64,000 nt of DNA from Aphelenchoides besseyi (lineage: Eukaryota > Nematoda > Chromadorea > Rhabditida > Aphelenchoididae). This document shows positions 62,361 to 64,000 of this stretch, piece after piece. Numbering within the stretch: position 1 is the stretch's first letter; each line of letters opens with the position of its first letter. A program made the position numbers and the translations under genes. The notes under the pieces are model-generated. The model did no database searches. It saw nothing but the letters and a program-made list of their open reading frames with translations, and had not been told where the DNA came from. The stretch covers positions 9,300,001 to 9,364,000 of the forward strand of contig JAMPIQ010000001.1 of assembly GCA_024699855.1 (NCBI GenBank), read 5' to 3'.

Positions 62361-63262
62361 TTACAAATGAACGTAAACAATGTTATTTCCATTAGTTATT
62401 TCTTGCTTCACTTGTCCTTCATCAACAAGACGGTCCATTGAAGAACGAAATTGTCCTTCATCGACGGTGCAGAAGTTCGAAACCGCCACAGTGGTACGAT
62501 CCAACAAGTCGACATACGAGATACGGCGCACTTGACGAATCTCGTGAATGATCGTTTGTTCGGTAACAGAAAGCGCACGACCGTTCTAAAGAATACGATT
62601 CGAAAAAAAGCTTTTAAACTTGCCGATCCATTGCGTTGTGGAATCGCTTGACCGTTTCTCCAGTTCATCGATTGATCAGCGGAACGAAATGGACGTGAAA
62701 CGATCGTTAGCGGCAAATAATCGGTATTGGTTGAGTGACGATTAACAACACAGGATTGACGGTAGTTGGACCAATTAGATGAACCAAAGTTGTTTTGATG
62801 TTGCATATTACCGGAACGTTGAAATTCTGCCGAACGATTGCTGTATACGTAGGAGCGTTGACGGTTGTAATTTGGATGTTGGTACATCGAATTCTGCTGA
62901 TTGTAGCGACGATTGAACGTACGGTAACTTGCGAACTGTTGATGAAATGGTTGAGACGAATTGGAATCTGTATGATTTGCCTGTCCATCGGAACTCGTAA
63001 ACACCGGCGGTTGGACCGAAGCTTCTTTGAGTAGCTCGTTTGGTTCCATTCCCGGCCACAAGACCATTGGATCTCCATCGTGCAAGACGGAACGTACAAT
63101 TGCTTTTTTCTCTTGAATCTCACGTTGACAAAAAAAATCCATCAACTGAAAACACAGAAATTCGAAGGCAATCGATGATGAACGTACTTTGGCAGAATTC
63201 TGCTGATGATGTTCCAAATTCTCATCATCGACGCTCATTTCGATGTCTGGTGGAGTGGACAT
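62361..63262 (-). CDS. Q/N-rich protein with putative C-terminal winged helix
   Basis: Exon 1 (63188-63262) gives an acidic start (STPPDIEMSVDDENLEHHQQ). Exon 2 runs down from 63145: KKAIVRSVLHDGDPMVLWPGMEPNELL, then a Gln/Asn/Tyr/Ser-rich, prion-like region (QQNSMYQHPNYNRQRSYVYSNR). The 3' half is ambiguous. A model with a small exon 62620-62657 and a last exon 62361-62585 is phase-consistent and yields LSVTEQTIIHEIRQVRRISYVDLLDR ... EGQFRSSMDRLVDEGQVKQEI ... YVHL, which reads like a winged-helix domain. A simpler splice from 62620 to 62585 gives instead a Cys/His-bearing tail ending at 62458. I prefer the first. The exon 2 donor in that model is not fixed. No family is recognised. Confidence 0.55.
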
Positions 63263-63683
63263 TGCATAGAAAAAACCAAAGACAACTAACCCAACCAGTT
63301 AACTCGAATCAAAATAAACGACTGAAACTTCGAAATGAAAATGCAAATTTTGTTACGCAACTTCCAAAACCGTAGATAAAACAATTTGAATCAATAATTC
63401 GTTTCAAAACATAATTGTTTTCGTCTCACATTGTGTTTACTCAATGGTTGAACTTACGCGACTGTCTACATAAGTCATAGACCCCAACATACGAGAGCAT
63501 TTGGCTGACATGCAAGCTGTTGGAATGACTTAAAAGTCGAATTCATTTTGGATCGTGGACAAAAAGTTGACAATCGGCGGTCAACTTCTTAAGTGGAACC
63601 TTTGAGCACAGAGGGAAACGATACAAAGTTTTTGACGGTCGATCGGCGTCCTTTTCGAGATTTATTTTGAAGTTGTTTTAAGA
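63263..63683. other. divergent intergenic region
   Basis: 421 bp between the divergent Q/N-rich gene and the right-edge gene; presumably holds both promoters. Nothing else is seen. Confidence 0.4.
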
Positions 63684-64000
63684 ATGATAACTCCCCGGTC
63701 GAAGTCGCGAAGAAAAGCGAATACTTTGAAAGAGCAGAACGTGGACTTTGAAGATGATGAGCTTCCGAAATCTAAAGTCCAAAATTCGCCGGTCACTTTC
63801 GACAACGCTGTCAAGAAGTTCGGAACTCGAGTTGCGGCAATTCAGAAGAAATGGATAAAATTGCAATCAGAAGTGGGTTTAATTTTGCTTCTCTTCCATC
63901 TTCTTGCTTTGCAGTTTGGCGACTTTCTGAAGGAAAAAAAATTTAGTGCGATGATCCATGATGCCGACTATTCGTCTGTTCAAGCGGCTTGCGAGAAGTT
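63684..64000 (+). CDS. unrecognised protein, 5' end only
   Basis: ATG at 63684 opens a basic N terminus (TPRSKSRRKANTLKEQ), an acidic patch (VDFEDDELPKSK) and a helical stretch (VKKFGTRVAAIQKKWIKLQSE). A 42 bp segment at 63873-63914 starts GTGGGT and ends in a pyrimidine tract plus TTTGCAG, so it is probably an intron, although it is also open in frame and would encode a hydrophobic helix if retained. Beyond it the frame continues FGDFLKEKKFSAMIHDADYSS to the window edge. No family can be assigned. Confidence 0.6.
   Translation, partial: MITPRSKSRRKANTLKEQNVDFEDDELPKSKVQNSPVTFDNAVKKFGTRVAAIQKKWIKLQSEVGLILLLFHLLALQFGDFLKEKKFSAMIHDADYSSVQAACEK

Overview
The window is 64 kb of eukaryotic nuclear DNA, most likely from a nematode. 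The evidence is a dense set of intron-rich animal genes with mostly 40-60 bp GT-AG introns, a DUF1647-type membrane protein, a nematode-style aspartic protease, and several start codons a few bases downstream of a pyrimidine-rich AG (possible trans-splice acceptors). Acceptors are TTCAG or TTTAG rather than the rigid TTTTCAG of Caenorhabditis, so a close relative of C. elegans is not implied. All identifications come from reading translations and testing that splice phases agree; no database search was run.

Layout, left to right. 0.3-8.1 kb (+): a 47-codon small ORF, importin alpha, an unrecognised alpha-helical repeat-like protein, and a protein joining a TRM13-type zinc finger to a Utp12 domain. 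9.9-17.3 kb (-): a complete UTX/KDM6 H3K27 demethylase with TPRs, JmjC and zinc module, containing a 2.3 kb intron. 18-21 kb: poorly resolved exons plus a phase-consistent four-exon gene for an unrecognised 119-residue protein. 21.2-22.9 kb (+): aspartic protease. 23-29.6 kb: a tight housekeeping block of exosome RRP41 (-), TIMM10B (-), URM1 (+), ATG3 (-), ORC4 (-) and proteasome beta type-1 (+). 30-35.9 kb (+): SUCO-type SUN-domain protein with two alternative first exons. 39.8-41.9 kb (+): trehalase. 42.9-46 kb (-): tau-tubulin kinase. 46-55.5 kb: a long tract with no recognisable gene. 56.6-58.4 kb (+): membrane-anchored PP1-like phosphatase. 58.7-58.9 kb (-): U2 snRNA. 59.4-60.5 kb (-): a gene carrying a Mos1/SETMAR-type HTH. 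60.8-62.2 kb (+): DUF1647 protein. 62.4-63.3 kb (-): Q/N-rich protein with a possible winged helix. 63.7 kb to the edge (+): start of another gene.

The genes are functionally mixed, as in an ordinary euchromatic region. The nearest things to working groups are TIMM10B-EXOSC4 (same strand, 157 bp apart, possible operon), the divergent TIMM10B/URM1 and ORC4/PSMB1 pairs, and the ubiquitin-like systems URM1 and ATG3 lying tail to tail. The most unusual items are the zinc finger-Utp12 architecture, the transposase-derived HTH fusion, the SUCO alternative starts that would change membrane topology, and a degenerate ORC4 Walker B.
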